From positions 1 to 64,000 of the forward strand of contig SFCQ01000005.1 in the NCBI GenBank assembly GCA_004558525.1: DNA of 64,000 nucleotides, in the 5' to 3' direction. The notes beneath the pieces are model-generated. The model searched no databases, was not told the origin of the DNA, and worked only from the letters and a program-made list of their open reading frames with translations. This stretch comes from Clostridiales bacterium (lineage in GTDB: Bacteria; Bacillota; Clostridia; Christensenellales; CAG-138). Positions 24,951 through 34,678 of this stretch are shown in pieces (positions within the stretch are counted from its first letter, which is position 1; every line of letters starts with the position of its first letter). The translations under genes and the position numbers were made by a program.

Positions 24951-26198
24951 CTACTCTTCCGCCTTTACGCTGTTGCGGAAGGATTGCGGGGTCATAAGCT
25001 TTTGCTTCACAAAGTGGCGCGAAAGCGTCTTGGTATTATGATAGCCTACCTCAAGCGCAACGTCCATAACGCTCATATTGGTGGAAAGCAAAAGCTCGCT
25101 TGCCCTGTTTATGCGCACGGAATTGAGGTATTCGTCAAAGTTCTTTTCCACCTGATACATAAGTATCCTGTTAAGCTCAGGCACGCTCATGCCAAAGCGC
25201 GAGGCGGTGCTCTGCGCGGTAAGGTCCTCCTTATAATAGCGGTAGATATAGCGCACTATCTCATACGCCATGCGGCTTTCTTCCACCTTGCATATCTCGC
25301 CGACCCTTGCGTAGGTCTTTCTGTATTCGTTTATCCTCATGCCGACCCTTGCCGAAAACACCTTGGATATATGCGAAGCGTCAACATAGCCCAATATTTC
25401 CGCAAGCTCCTCCACCGTAAAATCCGTATAAAGAAGATAGTTAGCCGTTTTGCCTATGCGCATCTCGTTGCGGAGATCGACGAAGGAAAGGCCGGTAAGC
25501 CCCGTTATGTATGCGCTTATGCTGCCCTCAGACATATAAAACACGCGTGAAAGCATGGATAAGGTGAGCTTTTTGTTGCAGTGGGCGTACATGTAGCGCA
25601 GTATCTCGCTCCTGTCCGGAACATCGTCCTGCTCCATATAGCCGCTTGCGCCGCTGTGCGCGCAGCAGCGCTCATACAGCACAACAAGCTCGACCAGCTT
25701 GTTCATAACATATATGCTGCCAAGCGGCTTGGCCGCGCTTTCAAGTGTGGATTCCATGCCAAGCTCGTCCCTTAACGCCATGAACAGCCTTTCTATTTGC
25801 GCACCCATACTCTTTTCGGGCATTATGACGGGGGAAGCCGCAACGTCCCGCATCCAGGCCACGGGAAGCCCGCCGGCATCGTAAAACGACTTCATCACCC
25901 TGTTGAGCGTGTCCAGATGATAGACAAGCAGGGAATACTGCAAAGGTTCCTCAACGGCCGTTACCGTGGTTATCTGCCACGGCAGCACCGCCACGAGCGA
26001 GCCGGGCGCGAGCTTATAGGGCTTTGACTGTATCGTTATTTCGCCGCGGCCCTTTCTTATCAGCAGGAAGCGCGCCTCCTGATGTATAAGGGGCCTTGTC
26101 GGCTTTTCTATGACCTCGTGATCGAAGCTTGCAAGCTTGCTTTGGTCAAGGCGCGACCTTGCCATGGATTGTATCTGCACTATGTCAGGCATGGGCAT
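24951..26198 (-). CDS. AraC-type regulator with two tandem HTH domains
   Basis: The product is 415 aa. The first 160 residues form a cupin-like sensor (RFLLIRKGRGEITIQSKPYK, YKLAPGSLVAVLPW). Two AraC DNA-binding domains follow: one near 205-300 (LTLSMLSRVFYMSEGSISAY, FTVEELAEILGYVDASHISK) and a second near 315-410 (STASRFGMSVPELNRIL, MSVMDVALEVGYHNTKTLSR). Having two complete HTH domains in one chain is unusual; standard AraC proteins have one. It is divergent from the ornithine degradation operon, so an amino-acid-sensing activator of that operon is the natural inference. Confidence 0.85.
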   Translation of the reverse strand: MPMPDIVQIQSMARSRLDQSKLASFDHEVIEKPTRPLIHQEARFLLIRKGRGEITIQSKPYKLAPGSLVAVLPWQITTVTAVEEPLQYSLLVYHLDTLNRVMKSFYDAGGLPVAWMRDVAASPVIMPEKSMGAQIERLFMALRDELGMESTLESAAKPLGSIYVMNKLVELVVLYERCCAHSGASGYMEQDDVPDRSEILRYMYAHCNKKLTLSMLSRVFYMSEGSISAYITGLTGLSFVDLRNEMRIGKTANYLLYTDFTVEELAEILGYVDASHISKVFSARVGMRINEYRKTYARVGEICKVEESRMAYEIVRYIYRYYKEDLTAQSTASRFGMSVPELNRILMYQVEKNFDEYLNSVRINRASELLLSTNMSVMDVALEVGYHNTKTLSRHFVKQKLMTPQSFRNSVKAEE

Positions 26199-26569
26199 AC
26201 TCCAAATAAATGCATTGCTTGGTATAACAATAATATATTAGCCTAACCGCCTAGGCTTTTCAATATTAAAAGGACAAAATTAAGGAATTTTATTGTATTT
26301 TATTTTGATATAACAGTGTCCGAACATCGGGCGGCGGGCGCCGTGAAACGCGCATGTGCGGCGGATATGTGTCCGCTGCCGGCGGAATGGGGAGCGAGCA
26401 AGAGCTGAAAGCAGAATCAAAAACGGCCGTTTATTACATTGAAAGCTCAAAGCGCGTGTCTCATGGCAAAATACAATAAGTTGTATAATAACATATAAGA
26501 GCAATATCACTATTTATCATCATGGATATCATGGAAAAACGCAACAAAATAATACGGAGGTCAAAACAA
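26199..26569. other. Divergent regulatory gap between the AraC regulator and ord
   Basis: This 371-bp gap has no gene I can support. A good -10, TATAAT, lies at 26484-26489, but no matching -35 is seen 16-18 bp upstream, as is common for activator-dependent promoters. The short palindrome CCTAGG sits at 26250. The gap would suit AraC-type control of the ornithine operon. Confidence 0.45.
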
Positions 26570-27616
26570 ATGGACAATATCAGGGTTGCTGTGTGGGGCT
26601 TCGGCGCTATGGGCGGCGGCATAGCTAGGGTGCTGCTCGATAAAAAGGGCGTTGAGATAACCGGCGTATGCGACATACACCCTCAGCGCGTGGGCAGGAG
26701 CATATTTGAGCTTTTGAACGTTGAGCGCGGGGACAGGAAGGACGTGCTCGTTTGCGACGACATTAACAAGGTAGCGGCAAAGGGCGCGGCTGACATATGC
26801 GTCATAGCGACGGACTCATTTACAAAAAAGGTGTTCCCCAAAATAAAGCTTGTTGTTGAAAACGGCATAAATGTTGTATGCACGGCTGAAGAGATGAGCT
26901 ACCCAAAGGCCAACCAGCCCGAGCTTGCCGCGGAGATGGACGTCCTTGCAAAGGCCAACGGCGTATCCATACTTGGCACGGGCATAAACCCGGGCCTGAT
27001 GATGGATCTGCTTGCGGTATGCCTTACCGGCTGCATGACCAATGTTGAAAGCGTGCAGTGCCGCAGGGTCAACAGCCTTTCGCCCTTTGGGCCGGCGGTA
27101 ATGGAGGAGCAGGGCGTGGGGTTAAGCGTTAAGGCGTTCGAGCAGGGCGTTGAGGACGGCAGCCTTGCCGGCCACGTCGGCTTTGCGGAATCCGTTGGCA
27201 TGATAGCGGAGGCGCTTGGCTGGAAGGTGGACAAATTTGAGCAGCAGATGAAGCCCATAGTCACCACCGTTGACCGCAAATCGCCCTATGGCTTTGCCAA
27301 GGCGGGAGACGTTGCGGGCGTGAACATGACCGGTCAGGGCTATGTTAACGGCGAGATAAAGATAGACATGATACACCCGCAGCAGATAGAGCCGGAGATG
27401 GAAGGCACCCACACCGGCGACTACATAGTGCTCAAGGGCACCCCCAACGTAAACATGGCGATAAATCCCGAGGTGGACGGCGGCATAGGCACCATAGCCA
27501 TGATAGTGAACATGATACCGCACGTTATAAACGCGCGCCCGGGCCTTAAGACCATGCTTGACCTGCCCGTGCCGCGCGCGATAATGGGCGACATGCGCGA
27601 CATGATAGAAAGATAA
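26570..27616 (+). CDS. ord: 2,4-diaminopentanoate dehydrogenase
   Basis: The product is 348 aa. The N-terminus VAVWGFGAMGGGIARVLL is a Rossmann NAD(P)-binding fold, GVCDIHPQRVGR follows, and the middle has GTGINPGLMMDLLAVCLTG, typical of Ord. The enzyme oxidatively deaminates 2,4-diaminopentanoate to 2-amino-4-oxopentanoate, the step after the aminomutase in ornithine fermentation. CGGAGG at 26555-26560 fixes the ATG at 26570 rather than an in-frame start further upstream. It leads the operon. Confidence 0.93.
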   Translation: MDNIRVAVWGFGAMGGGIARVLLDKKGVEITGVCDIHPQRVGRSIFELLNVERGDRKDVLVCDDINKVAAKGAADICVIATDSFTKKVFPKIKLVVENGINVVCTAEEMSYPKANQPELAAEMDVLAKANGVSILGTGINPGLMMDLLAVCLTGCMTNVESVQCRRVNSLSPFGPAVMEEQGVGLSVKAFEQGVEDGSLAGHVGFAESVGMIAEALGWKVDKFEQQMKPIVTTVDRKSPYGFAKAGDVAGVNMTGQGYVNGEIKIDMIHPQQIEPEMEGTHTGDYIVLKGTPNVNMAINPEVDGGIGTIAMIVNMIPHVINARPGLKTMLDLPVPRAIMGDMRDMIER

Positions 27617-27682
27617 GGATAACTATTCAGCTTGGGCTGAACAACTGAAAAGATAGCTTAATGAATTTTTTCGGAGGCAAAA

Positions 27683-27985
27683 ATGGCTAAAAAAGGCGAC
27701 TGGGTATTGACCCACAGCATAGTGCTGACACCGGAGCAGAGGGCGGCGCAGGTACCCGAGGATACGCACAGGGTCCCCCTTGAAATGTGGATAAAGGGAA
27801 GGCTGACTGAAGATGCGGAAATAGGAGATACCGTTGAGATAGTCACAAGAACCCAAAGACGCGTTAAGGGCAGGCTTATCGAGGTGAATCCCCGCTATAC
27901 TCACGACTACGGCGAGTTCGTGCCGGAACTGCTTGAGATAGGCGACACGGTGCGCGGCATACTTTTCGGAGGTGACGGCAAATGA
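27683..27985 (+). CDS. ortA: 2-amino-4-oxopentanoate thiolase, alpha subunit
   Basis: The product is 100 aa: KGDWVLTHSIVLTPEQRAAQ, VPLEMWIKGRLTEDAEIGD, TRTQRRVKGRLIEVNPRYTH. This matches OrtA, the small subunit that works with OrtB to cleave 2-amino-4-oxopentanoate with CoA into alanine and acetyl-CoA. It overlaps ortB by 4 bp (ATGA), as expected for subunits made in equal amounts. Confidence 0.93.
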   Translation: MAKKGDWVLTHSIVLTPEQRAAQVPEDTHRVPLEMWIKGRLTEDAEIGDTVEIVTRTQRRVKGRLIEVNPRYTHDYGEFVPELLEIGDTVRGILFGGDGK

Positions 27986-29385
27986 AGGACGTAAGCTACG
28001 ATGCGATAATGAGCCGCAAGGCGGAGATAATAAAGGCCGCCGTAGGCATGGATTATTCAAGGTTCGAGTCCGGCTCAATAGCGTTTGACTATGAGGGCAT
28101 GATGAAGGCCACGGGCTTTGACATAAACGAGGTGCGCCGCATACAGGAAAGCTTCTCGATAGGCCACACGCCGCTTATAGAGCTTAAAAACATAACAGCC
28201 CTTGCGAGGAAGATGGCTCCCAAGGGGAAGGGCGCAAGGATATTCATTAAGGATGAAGCCGCCAACCCAAGCGGAAGCTTTAAGGCCAGAAGGGCCGCAA
28301 CGAGCATATATACCGCCAGGGAGATGGGCTACAAGGGCGCGCTTGCCGCGACAAGCGGAAACTACGGCGCGGCTGTCGCATCCATATGCGCAATGGCCGG
28401 GCTTAAGTGCATAATAGTGCAGGAATGCTACGATTCAAGGTATGTGGGCCAGCCCGAGATAATTGAAAAAGCCAGAAAGTGCGAGGCGTTCGGCGCGGAG
28501 GTCGTGCAGCTCACCGTCGGGCCGGAGCTTTTCTATGAGGCGCTGCGTCTACTTGAGGAGACAGGCTACTTCAACGCGTCGCTCTATACGCCGTATGGCA
28601 TAATAGGCGTCGAGACGCTCGGCTACGAGATAGTTGAGCAGTTCCGCGACAGGTTTGGCAAGGATCCGGACGCGGTGGTTTGCACCAACGCAGGCGGCGG
28701 CAACCTTACCGGTACCGCAAGGGGGCTTAGGAAGGCCGGCTGCAGCGCAAAGGTAATAGCCGCAAGCGTTAACCTGAGTGGACTCCATATGGCAAGCGAT
28801 ACCCAGTTCAACAGGAAGTCCTTTACCACAGGCCACACCGGCTTCGGCATGCCCTTTTCCACCTGGCCGGACAGGAGCGACGTGCCGAGGAGCGCCGCAC
28901 GGCCGCTGAGGTACATGGACCGCTACGTTACCGTTGCCCAGGGCGAGGTGTTCTATATGACAGAGATGCTCGCATCGCTTGAAGGCCTTGAGCGCGGACC
29001 TGCCGGCGATACGTCGCTTGCGGCAGCGTTCAGCGTAGCTCAGGAGATGGACGAGGATCAGTGCATAGTCGTTCAGGAGACCGAGTACACCGGCGCGGGC
29101 AAGCACGTCAATCCTCAGCTTGCGTTCGCCCGCAAGAACGGCATAGACATACGCTTTGGCGATCCTAAGGACGAGACGCCGGGCACAAACATAATACTGC
29201 CCGCCCATCCCTCGCTTATAAAGGCCCGCGATGTGGACATAGACCATATGCGCCGTTCGCTTATAAAGAACGCCATAGCAAGCGTACATCACGCGCCCAC
29301 AAAGCAGGACATGGAATTCCTTGCTCAGGAGGTGCAGCGCGACGTGCCTTATGTTGAAAAGGTGATGGCGGAGCTTAAAAAGTAA
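27982..29385 (+). CDS. ortB: 2-amino-4-oxopentanoate thiolase, beta subunit
   Basis: The product is 467 aa. It has the fold of PLP enzymes of the tryptophan synthase beta class: the cofactor lysine is in NPSGSFKARRAA and the phosphate loop is TNAGGGNLTG. OrtB carries the PLP catalysis that releases alanine and acetyl-CoA. The gene is intact and coupled to ortA by overlap. Confidence 0.93.
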   Translation: MKDVSYDAIMSRKAEIIKAAVGMDYSRFESGSIAFDYEGMMKATGFDINEVRRIQESFSIGHTPLIELKNITALARKMAPKGKGARIFIKDEAANPSGSFKARRAATSIYTAREMGYKGALAATSGNYGAAVASICAMAGLKCIIVQECYDSRYVGQPEIIEKARKCEAFGAEVVQLTVGPELFYEALRLLEETGYFNASLYTPYGIIGVETLGYEIVEQFRDRFGKDPDAVVCTNAGGGNLTGTARGLRKAGCSAKVIAASVNLSGLHMASDTQFNRKSFTTGHTGFGMPFSTWPDRSDVPRSAARPLRYMDRYVTVAQGEVFYMTEMLASLEGLERGPAGDTSLAAAFSVAQEMDEDQCIVVQETEYTGAGKHVNPQLAFARKNGIDIRFGDPKDETPGTNIILPAHPSLIKARDVDIDHMRRSLIKNAIASVHHAPTKQDMEFLAQEVQRDVPYVEKVMAELKK

Positions 29386-29480
29386 GCGCCGGATATCCGG
29401 CGGACGAATGCCGCCTTACCTGATGCATAAAACGGGCGAGGCGGCGGACACAACATATTTTATCGGGAGGAGATCGAATA

Positions 29481-29831
29481 ATGAAAAGAGAGGACGATTT
29501 TGAGAGCCGCAGGGCGAGCGTTGCCAATCTTAGCGACAAAGAGCTTGAGCAGCGTTTCTGGTCGCTTGCGGAGCAGATCGTAGACCCGCTTTTGAAGCTT
29601 GGGTATGAGAACACTTCGCCGGCCATAGAGAGGAGCGTGCTGCTGCGCATGGGCTTTTCATCCATAGAAGCTAAGGCAATAGTTAACGGCTGCATAGAGC
29701 GCAACCTGCTTGGCCACGGCGCAGGCAACGTTGTTTACAGGCTGAGCAAGGCAAGGAGCATGGACTATATAGAAGCCGGCAAGGCCCTTTGCGAAGGCAG
29801 GCTTTGGGACGAAGCCGCGGCGCAGTTCTAA
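29481..29831 (+). CDS. oraS: D-ornithine 4,5-aminomutase, small subunit
   Basis: The product is 116 aa: DDFESRRASVANLSDKELEQ, FWSLAEQIVDPLLKLGYENT, TSPAIERSVLLRMGFSSIEA. This is OraS, the small subunit that stabilises the B12/PLP-dependent aminomutase. GGGAGGAG at 29464-29471 precedes the start. OraE follows in 12 bp. Confidence 0.93.
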   Translation: MKREDDFESRRASVANLSDKELEQRFWSLAEQIVDPLLKLGYENTSPAIERSVLLRMGFSSIEAKAIVNGCIERNLLGHGAGNVVYRLSKARSMDYIEAGKALCEGRLWDEAAAQF

Positions 29832-29843
29832 CGGAGGTACGGC

Positions 29844-32066
29844 ATGAGCGAATATAAACTTGATCCGGAAAAGAATATCGACGTTTCCGAAATACTTAAG
29901 GACCTTGAGCATTATCACCCGCGCCGCCACGGCTGGACATGGCGCAAGCCGGCGCCCGGGCTGAAGCTGGGCCAATTCACATATGAGGATTGCTCCGAGC
30001 CGCTCAAGCGCAGCGTTCCGCTGCCGCCGGCGCACTACTTTGACGATATAGACCCGCAGCCGCTGCCGGTAATAACCACGGAAATAGCCTCCGGCCGCTT
30101 TGAGGACGATATACGCCGCATGCGCCTTGCCGCGCACCACGGCGCGGACCACATAATGGTAATACGCACGGCCGGACAAAGCCACTTTGACGGGCTTATA
30201 GAGGGTACCCCGCAGGGCATGGGCGGCATACCTGTTACAAGAAAGCAGGTACGCGCACAGCGCAAGGCGCTTGACATGATAGAGGACGAGGTAGGGCGCC
30301 CGATAAACTACCATAGCTATGTTTCCGGCGTCGCCGGGCCGGATATAGCCGTTATGTTCGCAGAGGAAGGCGTTAACGGCGTGCATCAGGACCCGCAGTA
30401 CAACGTTATATACAGAAACATAAACATGATAAGGAGCTTTGTTGACGCCTGCGAGAGCAAGAAGCTGATCGCCTGGGCGGGACAGGCCCAGATAGACGGC
30501 GCGCACAACGCCAACGCCACGGCGAGGGACGCATGGAAGGTAATGCCCGAGCTTATGGTGCAGCATGCCATAAACGCCATATTCTCGGCCAAGGTAGGCG
30601 TGGATAAGAAGAACATCTGCCTTTCCACCGTGCCGCCTACGGCGACGCCGGCGCCCTGCATACACATTGACCTGCCGTATGCCGTTGCGCTTCGCGACCT
30701 GTTCCACGAATACCGCATGAGGGCGCAGATGAACACCAAGTACATAGAGTCCTCAACAAGGGAAGCTACCGTTACCCATGTGCTGAACATGATAATATCC
30801 AAGCTTACCAGCGCGGATATACAATCCACCATAACCCCTGACGAGGGCCGGAACGTGCCATGGCACATATACAACATAGAGGCCTGCGACACGGCAAAGC
30901 AGGCGCTTGTAGGCATGGACGGGCTTATGGAGATGGTCGAGCTTAAGAAGGACGGCTATCTCAGGGATAAGGCCAGGGAGCTTAAGGAGCGCGCGGTGCT
31001 CTTCCTTGAGGAGATGGTTGAGATGGGCGGCTACTTCAACGCGGTGGAAGCCGGTATGTTCGTAGACAGCGGCATGTTCCCCGAGCGCAACAACGACGGC
31101 ATAGCAAGGAAGATAGACGGCGGAATAGGCGCAGGCACCATAGTCAGGCGCGAGGAGGACTACATGGCCCCCGTTACCGCGCACTACGGCTACAACAACA
31201 TAGCCCAGTACGGCGCGGCCAACCCGAGCGACCTCATAGGCGGCTGCACGCTTGAAAAGCCGGAAAAGATAGTGTTCATAGACGAGCTGGACGAGGAGGA
31301 TAACTGCAACGTGCGCATGGGCGAGGTGAAGGATTTTGCCCAGCCAGGCGCAAAGCTGATAAGGCCCGAAATGGAATGGCTCGCCGACGGAACGATAATG
31401 CTAACAATGTTCTTCCCCGCCGATAAGCGCATAGCCGAGGCTGCGGCGATAGAGTGCTGCCGCAAGATGGGGCTGACCGACATAGAGGTCATCTCCAAGG
31501 AGATAATGCATCCCGCGGAAGGCACGCGCATAGAGGCTAAGGGCAAGGTGCCATTCAGCATAGAGATAGACAAGCTCGTGCTTCCACAGGAGCCTGACGT
31601 GATGAGCGACGATGAGATACGCGCCGACATAGAGCGCAGGCTCATGAAGGTTGTGTGCGGCACGGTGGGCGAGGATGAGCACAGCGTCGGCCTTAGGGAG
31701 ATAATAGACATAAAGCACGGCGGCATAGAGAAGTACGGGATAGAGGTGCATTACCTGGGCACCAGCGTTCCCCCTGAAAAGCTTGTTAACGCCGCAATAG
31801 AGCTGGATGCGGACGCTATGCTTGCCTCCACCATAATCAGCCATGACGATATTCACTATAAGAACATAGCCAAGATAAACCGCATCGCAACAGAGATGGG
31901 CGTGCGCGACAGGCTGATATTCGTGGCGGGCGGCACGCAGGTGGCCTCCGCGCAGGCAAGGGCTAACGGCGCGGACGAAGGCTTTGGCCGCGGCAGCCAC
32001 GGCAACCATGTTGCCACCTTCCTTGTGAAGAGGCGCAGGGAGCTTGAGGCTGAGGGCAGGATGTAA
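29844..32066 (+). CDS. oraE: D-ornithine 4,5-aminomutase, large subunit
   Basis: The product is 740 aa, the usual OraE length. A TIM barrel (VMFAEEGVNGVHQDPQYN, AHNANATARDAW) is followed by the cobalamin-binding Rossmann domain. The B12 motif DxHxxG appears as DEHSVG near residue 611-616, and GLREIIDIKHGGIEKYG contains the lysine that forms the PLP adduct in the resting state. The complex moves the delta-amino group of D-ornithine to carbon 4, giving 2,4-diaminopentanoate. All cofactor residues I know are kept. No B12 riboswitch is visible before the operon. Confidence 0.95.
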   Translation: MSEYKLDPEKNIDVSEILKDLEHYHPRRHGWTWRKPAPGLKLGQFTYEDCSEPLKRSVPLPPAHYFDDIDPQPLPVITTEIASGRFEDDIRRMRLAAHHGADHIMVIRTAGQSHFDGLIEGTPQGMGGIPVTRKQVRAQRKALDMIEDEVGRPINYHSYVSGVAGPDIAVMFAEEGVNGVHQDPQYNVIYRNINMIRSFVDACESKKLIAWAGQAQIDGAHNANATARDAWKVMPELMVQHAINAIFSAKVGVDKKNICLSTVPPTATPAPCIHIDLPYAVALRDLFHEYRMRAQMNTKYIESSTREATVTHVLNMIISKLTSADIQSTITPDEGRNVPWHIYNIEACDTAKQALVGMDGLMEMVELKKDGYLRDKARELKERAVLFLEEMVEMGGYFNAVEAGMFVDSGMFPERNNDGIARKIDGGIGAGTIVRREEDYMAPVTAHYGYNNIAQYGAANPSDLIGGCTLEKPEKIVFIDELDEEDNCNVRMGEVKDFAQPGAKLIRPEMEWLADGTIMLTMFFPADKRIAEAAAIECCRKMGLTDIEVISKEIMHPAEGTRIEAKGKVPFSIEIDKLVLPQEPDVMSDDEIRADIERRLMKVVCGTVGEDEHSVGLREIIDIKHGGIEKYGIEVHYLGTSVPPEKLVNAAIELDADAMLASTIISHDDIHYKNIAKINRIATEMGVRDRLIFVAGGTQVASAQARANGADEGFGRGSHGNHVATFLVKRRRELEAEGRM

Positions 32067-32090
32067 TCAGCTATAAACGGGTGTGAAGAG

Positions 32091-32128
32091 TATATGGAGG
32101 GGGGAAAAAGGAACCCTCCTCCCATATA
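32091..32128 (+). other. Strong intercistronic hairpin after oraE
   Basis: TATATGGAGGGGGG pairs closely with the later CCCTCCTCCCATATA across a short A-rich loop. No T-run follows, so it should not end transcription. It may protect the 3' end of the upstream mRNA or set the ratio between OraE and the reactivase encoded next. Confidence 0.55.
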
Positions 32129-32163
32129 GTGCAGCATGAGGTTTTATTCTATGGCAGGTGCGG

Positions 32164-33525
32164 ATGAATATAGATGTTCTTGTGGCCGAGATAGGGTCAA
32201 CTACAACGCTTGTTAATGCCTTTGCAGGCATCAATACTGATGAACCAAGGTTCATAGGCCAGGGCCAGGCGCCCACGAGCGTGCTTGAAGGCGATGTGCG
32301 CATAGGCCTTGAAGGGGCCGTGGAGGACCTTAAAAACAGGCTTGGCTTGGATAAAATCGAATATGGTGAGATGCTCGCAACATCAAGCGCGGCGGGCGGC
32401 CTGAGGATGTGCGTACACGGGCTTGTGTATGATATGACCGTTAAGGCGGCGCAGGCGGCGGCGCTTGGCGCGGGGGCCATTGTTACCATGGCTACGGCGG
32501 GCAAAATGAGCGAATATGATATAGAGGACCTTGTTGCATCAAGGCCCAACCTTATACTGCTCGCTGGCGGAACGGACTACGGCGAGAGGGAGACCGCGCT
32601 TTACAACGCAGCAAGGATAGCCGAAACGCGGCTTAAGGCTCCCGTTATATACGCGGGTAACGTGCAGAACCAAAGGGCCGTGATGGACATATTCAAAAAA
32701 GCCGGGGTGAGCTGCACGGTAACGGAAAACGTTTACCCAAAGCTTGACAAGCTGAATATTGAGCCCGCAAGGAAGATAATACACAAAGTTTTTGAAGAGC
32801 ATATCATAAAGGCCCCGGGCATGGAGCATATAAGGGATATGGTAACGGGCAGCATAATGCCTACGCCGGGAGCCGTTATGGAAGCGGTGCAGCTCATCTA
32901 CAACGAAATAGGCGACGTTGTGGCCGTTGACATAGGCGGAGCCACTACGGACGTACACTCCGTGACCGGCGGGAGCGAGGAGATAGGCATACTTATGACC
33001 AGCCCTGAGCCGTTTGCAAAACGAACGGTGGAGGGCGACCTTGGCCTGTATGTTAATGCAAAAAACCTTATTGAGCGCATAGGCGAGAGCGCGCTGCAAA
33101 ACGAGCTTGGGATAGATATGGAGGCCGTTATGGCGAATTATCTGCCCATACCCAAAACGGAGGGGCAATTTAAGCTGACGGAAAGGCTGTGCAGGGAGGC
33201 GGGCCTTGTTGCGCTTGAAAGGCATGCAGGCGCGCTGAGATACATATACACGCCGAGCGGAAGAAAGACCGTTGCGGAGGGCAAGGATCTTACAGCCGTA
33301 AAGACCATTATAGGCACAGGCGGCGCGCTGACAAGGCTTCCGCACAGGGAGCAGCTTTTGCGGGCGCTTGCCGACTGCAACGCCACGGGCATGATGCTCT
33401 ATCCCAAGCCCTCAAAGATAAGGCTGCTGTTTGATGATGATTATATCATGGCTTCGCTTGGCGTGATGAGCAAGCATTATCCCGAGGCGGCGCTCAAGCT
33501 TATGAAGCGCTCGCTGAACATATGA
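32164..33525 (+). CDS. B12-aminomutase reactivating ATPase (GlmL/MutL-like)
   Basis: The product is 453 aa. It begins VLVAEIGSTTTLVNAF (actin-fold phosphate loop) and has VVAVDIGGATTDVHSV as the second phosphate loop. This is the MutL/GlmL family found beside glutamate mutase and ornithine aminomutase, where it is thought to replace damaged cobalamin using ATP. ATG at 32164 is favoured over GTG at 32158 because AGG lies 5 bp ahead of it. Context directly after oraE supports a role for that enzyme. Confidence 0.88.
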   Translation: MNIDVLVAEIGSTTTLVNAFAGINTDEPRFIGQGQAPTSVLEGDVRIGLEGAVEDLKNRLGLDKIEYGEMLATSSAAGGLRMCVHGLVYDMTVKAAQAAALGAGAIVTMATAGKMSEYDIEDLVASRPNLILLAGGTDYGERETALYNAARIAETRLKAPVIYAGNVQNQRAVMDIFKKAGVSCTVTENVYPKLDKLNIEPARKIIHKVFEEHIIKAPGMEHIRDMVTGSIMPTPGAVMEAVQLIYNEIGDVVAVDIGGATTDVHSVTGGSEEIGILMTSPEPFAKRTVEGDLGLYVNAKNLIERIGESALQNELGIDMEAVMANYLPIPKTEGQFKLTERLCREAGLVALERHAGALRYIYTPSGRKTVAEGKDLTAVKTIIGTGGALTRLPHREQLLRALADCNATGMMLYPKPSKIRLLFDDDYIMASLGVMSKHYPEAALKLMKRSLNI

Positions 33526-33576
33526 GCTAAGCATAATAATAAGCGTAATAAGCACAAACGGAAGGGAGAGAAGCCA

Positions 33577-34644
33577 ATGTATCCGCGTGTAATTGTGGAC
33601 ATGAAGAAGCTTAAGCATAATATGGACGCTATAACCGCCATGTGCCATCAGCAGGGGCTGAGCGTCGCCCTGGTCACAAAGTGCGTATGCGCTGCCGAGC
33701 CGATAGTTGAGCTTATCAACTCCACACAAGCAGATTTTATAGCCGATTCACGCCTGTTGAACCTGAAAAGGATAAAAACGGATAAGCCGAAGTATCTTCT
33801 GCGCATAGCGCAGCCGTGCGAGGCTGAAGAGGTAATAGAATACTGCGACATAAGCCAGCAGAGCGAGCTTATGACGATACGCCTGCTTGCAGAGCAGGCC
33901 GAACTGCAGGATAAGCCGCACAAGATAGTGCTTATGGTCGACCTTGGCGATTTGAGGGAGGGCGTGTTCTACAAAAACAGGGACGAGCTGAAAACGCTTG
34001 CGCTTGCCGTTAAAGATGCAAAAATGCTGGAGCTTTTCGGCATAGGCGTGAACCTGACCTGCTTTGGCGGCATAATACCGGACGAGGACAACCTTAACGA
34101 GCTTGTGAGCATAGCAAAATGGCTCAGGAGCGAAACCGGATTGAGCATACCCTTTGTATCCGGAGGGAACTCAAGCAGCCTGCTGATGCTTAAGAAGGGC
34201 AAGCTGCCAAAGGGCATAACCAACCTGAGGATAGGCGAAGGGTATCTGCTTGGCAACGAAACGGACACATGCAGCCGCATGGAAGGCTTTTACGGCGATG
34301 CGTTCACCTTTGAAGCGAGCATAGCCGAGCTTAAAAGAAAACCCTCAAAGCCAATAGGCAGGAGCGGCTACAACGCCTTTGGCGAGGAGGTAAGCTTTGA
34401 GGACAGGGGCGAGATGCTCAGGGCCATACTTGCCGCAGGAAGGCAGGATATACCGTTTGACGGGCTTTCGCCGCTTGAAGAAGGGGTGGAGATACTCGGC
34501 TCAAGCTCGGATCACCTTATAGTCAATTTGACAAACGCCAGGAGTGATTTTGCCGTGGGGGACGTTTTGCGCTTCAACATGAACTATGTTGCCGTGCTTG
34601 ACGCCTACACCAGCGAATTTATAGAAAAGGATTATATTTATTAA
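33577..34644 (+). CDS. orr: Ornithine racemase (alanine racemase family, PLP)
   Basis: The product is 355 aa. The PLP lysine is in [12 protein letters not shown], with the phosphate-binding end [16 protein letters not shown] and [13 protein letters not shown]. Family and position identify it as the racemase turning L-ornithine into the D form required by the aminomutase. GGAAGGGAG at 33560-33568 precedes the ATG. It completes the reductive/oxidative ornithine route with oraSE, ord and ortAB. Confidence 0.88.
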   Translation: MYPRVIVDMKKLKHNMDAITAMCHQQGLSVALVTKCVCAAEPIVELINSTQADFIADSRLLNLKRIKTDKPKYLLRIAQPCEAEEVIEYCDISQQSELMTIRLLAEQAELQDKPHKIVLMVDLGDLREGVFYKNRDELKTLALAVKDAKMLELFGIGVNLTCFGGIIPDEDNLNELVSIAKWLRSETGLSIPFVSGGNSSSLLMLKKGKLPKGITNLRIGEGYLLGNETDTCSRMEGFYGDAFTFEASIAELKRKPSKPIGRSGYNAFGEEVSFEDRGEMLRAILAAGRQDIPFDGLSPLEEGVEILGSSSDHLIVNLTNARSDFAVGDVLRFNMNYVAVLDAYTSEFIEKDYIY

Positions 34645-34678
34645 CAAGTATACTAAAACAACAAAAGGAGAAACTACA

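Noticed and set aside
29658..30707. Long minus-strand frame opposite oraS/oraE
   Set aside because: Shadow of a strongly coding region, low-complexity Arg/Tyr/Ala/Val content and no family likeness.
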